This document shows positions 49,301 through 60,612 of a stretch of DNA of 64,000 bases, piece after piece (position 1 is the stretch's first letter; every line of letters begins with the position of its first letter). The position numbers and the translations under genes are program-made. The stretch lies in NCBI GenBank assembly GCA_021234155.1, contig JAJEKV010000055.1:415001-479000 (forward strand), read 5' to 3'. The notes under the pieces are model-generated. The model searched no databases. It worked only from the letters and a program-made list of their open reading frames with translations, and was not told the DNA's origin. Origin of the DNA: Isoetes taiwanensis. Its lineage: Eukaryota > Streptophyta > Lycopodiopsida > Isoetales > Isoetaceae.

Positions 49301-50696
49301 AGAACGCAGAAAGGTGTTGTTTGCAGACAATAGTTGGCAGGATAACTGGCATTTCAGGAAGAGCATTTAAGTATGCTATCCCAAGAATTCCCCACAGTAG
49401 ACTATTTGGTTGATAGTGCTACTGTAACCATATTACCTCTTGAAGGAGAATGGGAATAGTCTTCACTAATGCTGGACAATTGCTACACGCACACTACATA
49501 ATTGATCATGTAACTCCTATATCAGCTCTTCATTTAGCCGAGAGACACAGGCCACAGTTTAATCTCATTTTATACGATGTAAAAGAAGAGAAGTCAATAT
49601 TGGTTCTGTCAATCATTAACTACTGCAAATAAGCATTGCCAACATCTTACCAGCAACATCTCAATTGCCTTCCCAAGACCCACGTGTCGTGGAAGACGCT
49701 GAGTGCCTATTTCATTTAAAGAGGGACCAATGAGATGGTATAAACTCTAACAAGTATCATACAGACCGTAACTCAAAAAGCCATATGGCATCAATATTTA
49801 CCTCCAAGACCAGGAATAATTCCTAATTGAAGCTCCGGCAAACCTAGTTGAGCATTTGAAGTTGCAATACGAGCATGGCAACACTGCAAAAAGTTCATAA
49901 TGTTTTGAGTCACCAGCACAGAACATAATGCTTCAGTCACCTTCTTTATTATGAGCGTCATTGTGCCTGTATGTTCTCAGTAGAAAGAGAGCTATACCAT
50001 TGCAAGCTCCAGCCCACCACCCAATGCGAGGCCTTCGATTGCAGCAACAGAAGGCTTTCGTCCATCTATATACACATATACTATAGGATCAGCTCATGCA
50101 ATGATAGTGTACATTAAACAGACTAGAGAAGATAATTACTCTCAATCATGTCCATGAGCTCTGATGGCAGCCGGCCCAAAAATGACATACTTCCTAAACA
50201 TAAAGAACAAAAGAATGACTAACCTGTGCAATGTGCAAAGAATAACTCTTTAGTTGATTACCTCGCTTTTGCATCTCGTGAAGGGTGTTAATATCAAAGC
50301 CTCCTGAAAATTTGCCAGCTTCACCTGTAAATTAATTAGAATTGAATTGAACTGTTTTTTATTGTCAACAGAGACCAAATTGCAGCTTATAATTTAAGAC
50401 TTATAGAGGTTACCAACAAAAACAATGGCCTTGATGTCAATTCTTCTTTGTGCTTCCTCATATTTGTCTTTTAGATCTCGCAACACTGTCAAACATTCAT
50501 GAATAGTTGCACATTTAGGTGCTATAGAAGAAACATGGTGTGCTTGACCAATTTGAACTACCTCACCTCCCTTCCAAAAAAAAACAAAAAGGAAAAAGAC
50601 AGAACATCTGTCAAATGACTCACATGGCAATGTAAGAGCATTGACAGGCGGGTTTTTTAAAGTGAGGACCGCAACACCATCGCCGGCGACGTCCAT
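46395..50696 (-). CDS. MFP2: Peroxisomal multifunctional protein (enoyl-CoA hydratase / 3-hydroxyacyl-CoA dehydrogenase)
   Basis: This enzyme carries out the middle steps of peroxisomal fatty-acid beta-oxidation: hydration of 2-trans-enoyl-CoA and NAD-dependent oxidation of the L-3-hydroxyacyl-CoA. Exons on the minus strand: 50696-50624, 50485-50414, 50324-50262, 50193-50140, 50065-49998, 49883-49802, 49706-49651, 48899-48597, 48527-48441, 48364-48193, 48091-47970, 47899-47736, 47662-47408, 47329-47208, 47082-46961, 46897-46749, 46655-46517, 46439-46395. Phases agree and give 715 residues, near the plant norm. The hydratase half shows GKFSGGFDI and the catalytic pair Glu107 (LGGGLELAM) and Glu127 (LGLPELQLG). 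The dehydrogenase half shows the NAD fold VVGGGFMG (306-311), SNTSS and GAHFFSPAH (His436). The C-terminus is SRL, a type-1 peroxisomal targeting signal. Intron 13 has a GC donor. An upstream in-frame ATG at 50771 is less likely as start. Confidence 0.95.
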
Positions 50697-51047
50697 AGCT
50701 TCTCGAAGCTCGGTTGACTTCAAAAAATGAAAGATGGCATACGAATTCCCAAAAACGTGAAAAACAAGCACTTATCCAAAGAAGTTCAATGGTGGGATAG
50801 GACTATAGGAATGGACTATATATGCCATTTTTCATTCTTTATAGGAATGACCTAAGAATCTGATGGAACGCATACCTTCATGCTAGCAAGTTACACTAGA
50901 TCGGCCTTAGATATTTGTTCTTACACCTTGAAGTAATGTCCTCACCTCGTGTCATTATGTCCTATTCACCCCCTTGGTATCAGGTAACATGATTGTATTT
51001 TCTTGTCTTGAAATGCTATAGTAAGGTTATTGGTCTGGCCGAGGTTT

Positions 51048-51140
51048 ATAACCAAAAATGCGTGGCCTCGGTTGTATGTCCTTGGCCAGGCCAAATATCT
51101 GGCCGAGGACGTACAACCGAGGACACGCATTTTTGGTTAT
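51048..51140. other. Long near-perfect hairpin
   Basis: Two 42-nt arms (51048-51089 and 51099-51140) pair with three mismatches around a 9-nt loop, GCCAAATAT. The arms start ATAACCAAAAATGCGTG and end CACGCATTTTTGGTTAT. It lies about 350 bp upstream of the MFP2 start codon. It could be a small fold-back element (MITE) or a hairpin-RNA precursor. A second copy is at 61881-61986. Confidence 0.85.
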
Positions 51141-51194
51141 CGACAAAACTGATAACCACCTTATTAGTTTTATATGGGTGGAATAGTACTGATC

Positions 51195-51738
51195 CCATCG
51201 ATCCGAGCCATCGGATCGAAATTCTAGAATGGGGCGAGCATGCATGTCTTGCATGCGGTGCATGCCTTCTCTGGTTGGGAGATCGCTATATTAGACGAGG
51301 TTCTTCATCAACGTCTCATCGGCGCTTCCTCTTCTCTCTCAGCAGTACCTTATTCTCTTTTCTTTGAAACCATGCAGGGGAGGGGCTTCTCCCTGCTTGG
51401 ATTGACCAATTTGGCGTTTCTTTCATGCTGTGGCATGTTCTTTCTCGGCCTTGCCTCTTCTTTAGCCATAATCCTTTGACCTTTGTCCTCGATCCCGTTT
51501 TGATAAGGAAGTATTCGGGAGGTTCTTGTCGTTTTCATGCGAGCCCCATTCTAGAATCCCATCGATCCGAGCCATCGGATCGAAATTCTAGAATGGGGCG
51601 TAGCATGCATGTTCAGATGCATGCATGCATGCGGTGCATGCCTTCTCCGGTTGGGAGATCGCTATATTAGGCGAGGTTCTTCATCAACGTCTCATGGCTT
51701 CCTCTTCTCTCCAGTGTACCTTATTTCTCTTTTCTTTG
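51195..51738. repeat. Duplicated promoter-like unit of about 180 bp with palindromes
   Basis: Copies at about 51195-51372 and 51554-51738 share GATCCGAGCCATCGGATC, ATTCTAGAATGGGGCG, the CATGCATG-rich RY-like stretch, GAGATCGCTATATTAG and TTCTTCATCAACGTCTCAT. Before the second copy, GAGCCCCATTCTAGAAT makes an inverted repeat with the later ATTCTAGAATGGGGC (about 51541-51600). CTATATTAG followed by a pyrimidine-rich leader looks like a core promoter, but no gene follows. Confidence 0.65.
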
Positions 51739-52004
51739 AACCCACCCTCCCCCTTTAATTGTTTAATGTATTTGTCGCTGGCACGCTGCGTGACCCCCCC
51801 CTCTATTTGAAGAGGTTTTTTGTTTTATTGTCGCGTGGCACGCGGCGTGGAGCCCCTCCACTTTGGGAGGTTTGTTTTGTCACATTTTTCTAGTGTTGGT
51901 GATGTGCATGTCAGGTTGGCGGCAGCAGCCTTTGACTTCTCCATTCGTGGGTTTTGGAAGCTTAATTTCATTTTACGTTCGTCCAAGCCCCTTGCCGAAG
52001 ACTT

Positions 52005-52130
52005 ACCACTAGGGTTTTTCCTCGAAAACCCGAAAGGGTGGGGTTTTTTAATCCCGGTGATAAGCTTTCGGCAGGTACACAAGCCAAACATCTATTAGCA
52101 TTGTATTTCATGGGGTCCAAGTTATATAAT
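52005..52130 (+). mobile_element. LINE-like 3' tail fragment (copy D)
   Basis: The stretch has the stem-loop AAAACCCGAAAGGGTGGGGTT before a T run and AATCC, then TCATGGGGTCCAAG. It parallels the 3' ends of LINE copies A and B, but the GTCTCCGTGG block is missing. The 5' limit is unknown. Confidence 0.45.
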
Positions 52131-53176
52131 TGGATATTCCCTTTATTTTTTTTCGTAGGTAGTTCGCATGTGTGCGGCTACCCACTATCCACCATTGTAG
52201 AAAATCTGCTGAGATGAATGAGAAGCCTATCTATCGGGAGGTTTTTGTCGTTTTCATGCGAGCCCCAATCTAGAATAACTAATTATCAGTACTCCTTTAG
52301 TACTAATAACTAGTTATCAGTCTGCACCAATAATGATAACCAAAAAAGAAGGACTCTCCATTTACGCTAAAGAGTATGATAAGGTGCCCAGGTTGGGTAG
52401 ATTATTGCAAAAAAAAAAAAAAAAAAAAAAAGTGTCAAAATAGATATCCAACAAGGTAAAACAACACATCATAATTTTTCAACGATGCCATTATACTAGT
52501 TTTTAACTTGAACATAGTCCTGTTTGACAATCATGCAAAATGGATACAAATTGTGAACACAAGTTTACTATCTCGTGGTGTTGCAATTTGTCAGAAGTTT
52601 GTGAAGTGGCATTTAGTCCTCTTTCCTATAATTTTAATTCCTTATCATCTTGCAAAATGTCACGAAGTTTGTAATTGGTGCCTTATAGCCATATTTTTTC
52701 TTGGGCTCTAATATTTTTTAGAATGCCGCGAACTTTGGTTCAAAAAATTGTGGTGAACTATTGAAATTTAAATGAAATGGCATCATGTACTCCATTTTGG
52801 GACATCCTGTTATATTTTTGTAAATTTCATAGGATCTATTTTAAAATTGCTTGTCAACAATGTTGGGGATTAGTTTATTTTGTTTATAGTTAATGGTGTA
52901 TCGACATTCATTCAAACTCATCTTTTGTGAACATGTATAAGGCGCAATGGAAAGAAAAATTGTGTAATGTTCTAGCTTCTGTTATATGTTGGACGAGGTC
53001 AAATACTGAGGGTAGTTACTAGCATTTAGAGACTCTAAAGAAGCCAAGGAAGAGGAAGAGTTTTATGACACTAAAACTATTGTCACAACGGAGGGTTATC
53101 TATCATCTTATAGTCATTACACTAAAAGTTTCGTTATCTGCAGATGATTAAGGAACTTGAAGCATCCCAACATGGA

Positions 53177-54701
53177 TGTGATGTCCCCTGCTCATATACG
53201 ATGCTCCCATCGTATAAGAACCTGGAGTTCATCCCTCTGACAACGCACGTGCTGACAGAGGCCGCCCACCTGTCACTGAATTCTTGCTATCTAACAAGAA
53301 CTCGATGGGGAGGAATGGACGTGTCATTCATCCCGTCTCTCTCGGAAATCGTCCTAGCTGTGGAAGTGTGTACAAATGTAAGCACATAACATCAAATAAC
53401 ATACATGTCCACCTCGAAGGGTGGTTCACCATAGTATAACATCTATAACAACAATATCAGTGACATCACATAAGGGAATCCTACCCAAGGGTCAGACTCA
53501 AGGGGTTGACTGACGGCTTGGGTCTCCAGGGGTCAAACAAATAGAGTTCATAACAGTGGACTTGGCTGGCATAGAACATGGTCGTTGGGTAGTCCGCTCC
53601 ATCCGTCCATCCTGTGCATACTTTGCAGATTAGGCTGATAAGTCTTGAAACTTGACCGTAGCCTGTCGGGTGCATAGCCAAGGGGCCTACTCTTGGGTTG
53701 CATCTCCTTAGTCCCGATGAGGCAGGAGGGGATCACCACGTCCAGAGGTATGCATGCCCATCCCAGGTGGCTAGAGAGCCACTGCTCGTCTACAACTTGA
53801 ACCCCATTGATGGTGAAGCATATGCAAGAGATGTCGAGCCCATGCCTTGCCCACACTCAGTGGCAAACCATCAGGCCTAGCCCGCTAAGATCCCTGGTAG
53901 GTTTTACATACCAGAAGGATTAATTTGTAATAGGACATCTCTTATGTGCCGGTCTAGCCCTGCCACCAACAGCCATGCGAGCTCTTATGCACAGGTCGCA
54001 TTAATTGGGAATTAGTGAAGCTATCTAGGTACATCATCTACTAAGGCTTTCAGGGTCTCTACCCCCACTTCCCAATATACAGGAGTGCACATAGAATAGA
54101 CCATCATCATCCATAGACTGAAATATAGAATAACATCTAATCTATCTACCTAAACATACATGGTTAGGTTTCTTCGTTAGGGCTTGTGATCTCATAATCT
54201 ATAAGGCCTCTAAGGCTAATCTAACATACTAACTCGGCCTATTACCAGACTGGAAGTCAGAATTGCACAACAAAATTGCTATCTGCCTTTGCTCCAACTC
54301 CTCGAAAAGCGTCCATGCTCCTGTTCGGGGTGACAGTGAATGGATCCCGAAGGTCTGTTGAGCAAAGCCGGCTTTGCGATGTCTGGCAAGGCAGAATGGC
54401 ACTAGTACTTGGCTGAAATAGCTCTTGGAAACTAGAATGCGAAAAGGGAAAGTTTAAGATTTTCCTTTGGCTCTTTTACATGACTCTTTTAGGGTTAGAG
54501 TTAAAAGGTCATGTAGAGTTTTGCCATGTGGCAAAAAAAAAGGGTTATATGCACATGTTAAAGGTATATGCAATATAAGAAGTTGCCTCCTAGGGTGCAA
54601 CCCTTTACGGTCGCCAAGTACATGTGGTCAAGGCGACATGTACGAGTGATGTGGTAGTATAATATACGTATTTATACTGTATATTATACTGGAATGTCAC
54701 A
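53177..54701 (-). repeat. Gypsy 3' LTR, complete
   Basis: Read on the minus strand it runs from TGTGACATTCC at 54701 to GACATCACA at 53177, 1525 bp. A polypurine tract lies just upstream at 54702-54715. A second, truncated copy with the same left flank (AACA.GGA) is at 62311, which shows that the LTR was already in place when the region was duplicated. Confidence 0.85.
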
Positions 54702-54715
54702 ATCTCCCCATCTTG
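54702..54715 (-). other. Gypsy polypurine tract
   Basis: On the minus strand CCAAGATGGGGAGAT abuts the 3' LTR. The preceding GATGCTGCGGGCAGCATC inverted repeat is shared with the internal end before 16101. Confidence 0.75.
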
Positions 54716-55273
54716 GATTGATGCTGCCCGCAGCATCACGAGTCTTCTCACCATGGAACCTGCATGATCCTTGCAACTCATTCCATACATGCAATTTAAC
54801 AATTACCTCGAGGTAATATTTAAGTTGATTATTATGATTACGTCCTTTATTTCATAAATTATCATAGTAAGATAGTTTCTCAAACCTTACTTAAAATACA
54901 CTTAATATTCACAAAACTTTTATAATTTTCATATGATATTCACAAAAGTTTTAAAATTTTATAATTTAAAGGTCTGTTTCATCTTCTTGCAACATATTAT
55001 CACAAAATATGTGCTGCAAGTCTTCACAGTGCGATATATCGTGCTCATCGACAGTTTCGTCTGAATGGTGCTGAAGAGATCGTGCCAAAATGTGCTAATG
55101 AACTTGGAATCTCCATCTGCATGGTATAAAGTGCGCCATCTTCGATAACTTGTCGACCACGACCATTAAGGCATCCTTACCCTTATGGTTCTGAGAAGCC
55201 TTGTTATGAAGTCCATGCTAATTACCTTCCATTTCGCGTTTGGGCCTGGCAATGGCTCTAGCGCTCCTAGAAT

Positions 55274-58200
55274 TCAAAGTTGTTCTGCTTTTGTCTGCTG
55301 ACATAGCTGACACTCTTGAATGTGTTTGGCTATCTGCTTCTTCATGCCGGGCCAATAATAGCTACTTCTTATTTTGAAGTAGGTCTTCATAAAACTTGTG
55401 TGGCCGGCTATTGGGCTATTGTGCGTGTCATGGAGTATCAACTTCCTAACCCCAGATGACTCTGGTACACACAATTTGTTTATGGTACAAGAGGTTATCT
55501 TCTTTCTTAAAATGCTTGAAGATCTCCCTCTCTTTGTTCATTCTTGCCTCTTTGGAAAGGTTTGTATATGCTTCCTTAAAGTCTCGGCCTGTTGGCAAAG
55601 GGTGCTTTGAGAGCACGTCTGCAACCACATTGAGCTTGCCTGGTTTGTAGGTGATGTCGAAATCGTACTCCTCCAGGAACTTCATTCGCCTCCTTTGTCT
55701 CAAGTTGATATATGGTTGGGTGAAGACATATTGTAGACTCTAATGGTCCTTATCTAATTGGAACTTCCTTCCCAATAGATAGTGTCTCCATATCTTCAAT
55801 GCTCTCAGCACTGCTAACAACTCCTGGTCATGGGTTGGGTAGCACATTTCGGTTGGTTATTACCCTCTCTTCCCGCATTAAGACTGTTCCTGTTGCAATC
55901 TTGCTAGCATTGATTGTTACCAACTTGTCTGTCTCTGGATTTGGCAATGTCAAGACTGGGGCAGTTGTTAAAGCTTCCTTCAACGTCTCAAATCCTGCTT
56001 GGGCCTTCTTTTGTCAATGACTCGCCCATCCTTTTATCTTCTCTGCTTTGGTGAGGTCCGTTAACGGGGCTGCTATCTTGGCAAAATTCTTGACGAACTT
56101 TCTGTAATAATCCGCTAAGCCGAGGAAGCTCCTCACTTCATGGATGTTCTTCAGTGCTGGCCAATCAATTACCACTTCAATCTTCACAGGGTCGGTGGAA
56201 ATCCCTTCTGTTGAAGTTACATGTCCCAAGTACTCTACTTTTTCAGTAGTGAAGTGACACTTGGACAGCTTCGCGTAGAGTTGATGCCTCCTCAGCTTCT
56301 CAAGTACCTTCCTCAAGTGTTGTACCTTCTCAAGTACCTTCCTACAGCAAGATGTCATCAAAGAAAACAATGATGAACGTATCTAGAAACTCACGAAAAA
56401 CATCGTTCATGAGCTCATGAAAGTTGCTGGGGCATTGGACAATATGAATGGCATCACTATGAACTCATAGTGGCCATATCTCCTTCTGAAAGTGGTCTTG
56501 TAGATGTCTTCTTCCTTAATCCTGATCTCATGGTAGCCCGACCTCAAATCTATCTTGGAGAAGACTTTTACACGTTGGAGTTGATTCATCAAGTCGACTG
56601 ATCTCGGTAAGACATACTTGTTCTTGATGGTGTGTTTGTTCAATTGACAATAGTCAATGCATATCCTTAAGCTTCATCTTTCTTCTTGATGAATAAGATA
56701 GGTGCCTCGAAGGGGGACACACTAGGTCTTTTGAATCCTAGGTCTAGCAACTCATGCAACTCTTGCAACTGCCAATTCCTGAGCTGCCATTCTGTACGGT
56801 GCCTTACTTGTGGACTTGGTCCCTGGTTCAAGTGCTAATCCACACTCGACTCTATGTATGGAGGAAGTTGCTTGATCTTGTCTGGAAATAGATCATGGAA
56901 TTTCTTCACTAGCTTGGCTAGTTGCTTCAGCAACTTGCTCAAGGCTATGCCCCCTCCTTGTCTTCCTCTGTTTATGGCTTCTTACTAGACATGCATTGCA
57001 TGATTGAGGTCGCTTCATTACCTGTTATCTCAATGATTTTGCCACTTGGTGCCGTTAAAGTCACTTTTCGCTTCTCGCAATCAATTATAGCGTTAGCCGG
57101 GCCAAGGTATTCCATACCTATGATCAGGTCATACTTGTCAAACCTTTGCTTTCATTCCAACGTAAATGCCAGGCAAGTCTATGTCGAAGTTGATCCTTTT
57201 TCCCGTGTGTCTGATTTATCCAATTGCCAACACTACTGGTCTAGGCGTGGACTTCGAGAGTTCCAGCTTCAACATTTCTACCATTCTTGGTGAAGCAAAA
57301 TTATGGGTACTCCCTGTATCTATCAACACTATGAAAGATTTGGCTTTGACTTTCCTTATTGTTGAAATGACCTGATATTGACTCTCGGCATTCTTAGAGT
57401 CAATGGCTGCAAAGATGTGGCACTCACCCTGGATGTAATCGCACGCTTCTTCATCGTCGTTATCCGAGGTTGTCTCCCATCCTCCTAACTCTGCTAGTGT
57501 CGTATTCATCACAAAAGGACAGTTGTACGTCCGATGTCCCGTTTGGAGGCACCTGAAATACAACTGCTTTTCTATATATTCTTGCCTCTTCTCTTTGGGA
57601 ATGAACTGCAAGAACTGTTTCACTACTTTGGAGTAGTTTGAACCTCCCATTTGCCCTTCGTTTTTTAATGTGACTTGTTTCTTGCTTCCCGTTGTTTGCA
57701 TTGTACTGTGGTGTAGTAGGTGCCGGATTTGTTGCTCTCGAATTGTAGCTTCTGGTATCTTTCCCCTTATCCTGATAGCACTGTTGTTTTTGTCCGCTGT
57801 TCTGGGAACATATTCCTTGTAGGCTCAAGGCCTTGGAATCTGCTTTTGACACTGTTCTAGGATTGATAGCTTTCACAAGCTTCCTACTTTCTTCATTCAA
57901 GCCCTCGATGTACCCCTCAACAGCGTGTTTTTAACTTAACTTTGGCACATAAAGCCTCAGTCTCATGAATTCTTCGATGTACTTTTGCACCGTCTTATTG
58001 CCCTGTTTCAACCTATAGAACTGCTGCATCATGTGGCATTTGTGTTCCCTGGGTACGTAATGATGCTTAAATGCCTTGGCGAACTTCTTAAACCTGCAAC
58101 TATCGCTGCTCAAACCATGGGCCCTGGCATAGCCTTTCCATAAAATTCTGGCCACTCCTTTGAAGTTAGCTGTAGCTACCCTGCCCTTGTCCTTGTCCTT

Positions 58201-58520
58201 CATGCCATAGGCATTCCATACTCTCTCATCTCATCCAACCACGCTTCGGCTTCCAACTTGATCTCATATCCCCCCAGAACTGGTCTAGCTTCCAAGCTTT
58301 ATAGACATTGCTTAATGCAGAGTCGACTTCCTTCTGATAGTCAGCCCCGCTTCTGCCCTTATCTCGGTTCGGACCATCCCGGCGGTCTTGCCGATCATTG
58401 TCCTGCTTCTCTGATTCCGAATCGGAGTCAAAATTGGTGTCGTCCTTCTCCTGTTCTTCTTCTTTTCCTTATTTGTTCTCTGAGCAGATGTCTTGGGTAA
58501 GTGGACGTTCTGGTCCAATG
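55274..58520 (-). pseudogene. Degenerate gypsy gag-pol
   Basis: Order on the minus strand: gag N-terminal part (about 58250-58500) and core at 57931-58203 (KFAKAFKHHYVPREHK, then VQKYIEEFMRLR). A zinc knuckle, CLQTGHRTYNC, and the aspartic-protease motif VLIDTGSTHNFAS lie within 57216-57701. Reverse transcriptase at 56407-56643 has [13 protein letters not shown] and [17 protein letters not shown]. The catalytic FFDDIL box is near 56355, and a thumb with YLGHVTSTEGI and FLGLADYYRKF lies in 56014-56370. RNase H ends in YKPGKLNVVADVLSK at 55446-55703. The integrase zinc finger (H..H..C..C; HTSFMKTYFKIRSSYYWPG and CQLCQQTK) is at 55274-55474. The integrase catalytic core is missing, and stops and frameshifts separate the blocks. 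Confidence 0.9.
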
Positions 58521-58879
58521 CTATTGCTGCTCTTCTCGCCAGTACGACTTTTATTTCTTAGACATCGGATCTCATCTATGATATCTCTTCTTCAGGGGTC
58601 TGCATTTCAAACTCTTGGTACAGGTTCCTTGGCTAGAATTGTCAGGCTGGTGTTTCTTCATCCCGATGGCGCCAGTGCTGCTCTATGGTCCTTGGTGCTC
58701 TAGCTGCATACACGTTACATTGCACTCTTATGATTAGCTTTTGTTAGTTGTTGTATTAGTTGTGTTTTGATGATATAATTGTGCGGAGCAAAGTATATCA
58801 AAGAACATTTATAATGCCTAACAAAATATATTCATAAGATATTACAATGATTCAGAAGGAAACTTAAGCTATTCTTGGA
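58521..58879. other. Junction right of the gypsy gag, no gene recognised
   Basis: No LTR, Met-tRNA primer site or open frame of interest was seen. A TGGCGCCA octamer near 58675 is the only primer-like sequence, and it is weak. Confidence 0.4.
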
Positions 58880-59978
58880 ATCTCTGATATGCAGGATGAT
58901 CCTCCAAGAATTTCTTTACTTGGGCTTTACCAACTGTATGCCCCAAGTTGTTAAGGATATTGGTGGGTGTCCTACCTTGCAGGGTTGTTACTAGCTCTTC
59001 CACCCTTCGATCTGAGGTGTAGGCCGCAGTGATGGCTAGTCGGCCTTGTCATCTATAGAGGACTACAAAGTTGAAGATGCTCAAAGCGATTGTTCTCTTC
59101 ACTAGTATGACATGATCGATGTTTTGAGGCAGTCGCGCATGTCTACCAATTTCTGAGAGAGCAATGAACATGAACACTCCTTCTTCCCTTGGGCTGATCT
59201 GGAGTGAATTATTGCTATCCTCCCGTTAGTAAGGAGTGGAAGGTAGTATCTCAGGGCCTTGTCATGTCCCACTTCCCTGGCCTCGTCTCCTGTCCTGATA
59301 CTGGACCTGTATCTTCCCGAGTAATCGTCTACTGGGACTGCTGTCAGATCTTCATAATCTGCCACCATGGACCTGAAGGCGATGAAGTTGATCTCACTTC
59401 TTTTGAGGCTGGTTGGAGTCGTTGATGAGGAGCTATGCAGGAGTGCACTGGTTGTCTTGTCTCGGATGCCCATCTGTTCTTGGATGGCGATGAATTCCTC
59501 TTCTGAAGGCAGCTCTCGCTAGGTCATGAGCTGACGAATGTTGTTGTAGGCTTCTATGTCGGAGCTGGATTGCCCTATATAAGTATTTGCTTCTCGTATG
59601 CTGACGGGGAAGTCTCGAGTCTCCCAGTCGATGAAGTCATCGAGGTCAAGCTGTTGGCGTAGAAGATGCAAAAGCTCATCTACTCTGTATCCTCGGTCTC
59701 TCAATTTTGGAAGGTTCTTGATGTCGTGCAGTAGGAGGTACTCCTGGCTTTTGATCATGACCGAGGTTAAGCTTGTGATGCCTAACCCGAGTGGGGGAGC
59801 TATCCTTGTCGTGCGCAGGAAACTCTGGAGTTTTTGCTCAGGTTGTTGCCGCTCTTGGATGGAGTCGACCTCAATCGACATCCTCGGCTTGTGTTTCTTC
59901 TCCTCCTTCTGGTTCCTCTTCTTCGTACTCCAGAAGCAACTGATCTTCTGCTGGGGAGGCAGGGGGCTCTATGTTCAT
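58880..59978 (-). pseudogene. Unrecognised broken ORFs, probably from a retroelement
   Basis: A short acidic frame (59978-59871, 35 residues, Glu-rich) overlaps by 11 nt the start of a longer frame. The longer frame begins ATG at 59881 and runs to a TAG at 59519. It continues in the same frame to 59102, so one nonsense codon splits a frame of about 260 codons. Another open stretch in a different frame follows at about 58890-59110 (for example LAITAAYTSDRRVEELVTTL). Visible peptides such as IGQSSSDIEAYNNIRQL and YSGRYRSSIRTGDEAREVG do not match a family I know. Tight overlapping frames beside a gypsy element suggest a retroelement or pararetrovirus-like relic, but this is inference only. The copy is not intact. 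Confidence 0.35.
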
Positions 59979-60554
59979 TGGCTAGATAGAGGATTTCCCT
60001 ATTTGGGTTTGAACTCCGTGAAACAAGAATATGGCTACAGCAGCGGTATAGGAGAAATATCTTTTCCTATTTACTGCCATAGTCATATAGTCTGGCATGC
60101 GAGCAACCTTGTTGTCTAGGTATTTGGCAATGTTGGAAATATCGCTCAAGGCAGCTTGAAGGGTTGCCCTTGGTGCAAAGTATCCTATGCATGGAGGAAG
60201 CTCTGTTAGAGAAGGTCCTATTTTTTTGCGTGGAATTCTCGCATGACTTCCTTGTAATATGAGGTAGCTTCTATTATAGAATGTACATCAAGTTTTTTTC
60301 TGGAAGACTGAGAAGACTGAGTTGATGTAGGCTTCAGCTACATGAACAACGACACTATACCATCGACTGAAGGATGAAGTGGCCATGATGCTGGTGTGAA
60401 TGGGATTACAAAACAGATCTATGAGCGTCTCTGAGATCAGAAAGATCGCCGTGGAGTGAGGAGCGAAGCTGTGGGTTGCAATTGAGGGTTCTAGGTATAT
60501 GAGGCAAGAGCATGAGCATGAGGAACTGCTATAGTGGCATATCTTTTTGTACAT
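59979..60554. other. Spacer with no recognised gene
   Basis: The stretch lies between the unrecognised ORFs and the left breakpoint of the MFP2 duplication (about 60555). Only short frames occur. Confidence 0.45.
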
Positions 60555-60612
60555 ACTCTAACAAGTATCACACAGACCATAACTCAAAAAGTTATATGGC
60601 ATCAATATTTAC

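Larger units (their letters stand above)
50697..53176. other. MFP2 upstream region with hairpin and inserted repeats
   Basis: This stretch is the left partner of a segmental duplication (compare 61523-62310). Two blocks are absent from the right copy: about 51196-52273 and about 52373-53008. The first holds a duplicated promoter-like unit and a LINE-like 3' tail (GGGGTTTTTTAATCC near 52041-52053). The second begins near a 23-A run at 52409-52431. No protein gene was seen. Confidence 0.6.
53177..58600 (-). mobile_element. Degenerate Ty3/gypsy retrotransposon, 5' LTR missing
   Basis: The minus-strand element has gag, protease, reverse transcriptase, RNase H and integrase in the Ty3/gypsy order, followed by a polypurine tract and a 3' LTR. 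No matching 5' LTR or TGGTATCAGAGC site is found to the right of gag, so the 5' end is truncated or replaced near 58.5-58.7 kb. Copies of its LTR occur at 16.1-18.9, 36.8, 43.8 and 62.3 kb. Confidence 0.85.

Noticed and set aside
52409-52431. Poly(A) run as the tail of a LINE insertion
   Set aside because: The A run is at the left edge of the block missing from the duplicate, and no coding or LINE 3' signature directly precedes it. A slipped A tract is as likely.
58670-58685. TGGCGCCA octamer as primer-binding site of the gypsy element
   Set aside because: Some plant gypsy lineages use TGGCGCC primer sites, but no LTR end adjoins it. The same LTR family carries TGGTATCAGAGC at 17918, so the octamer is probably chance.
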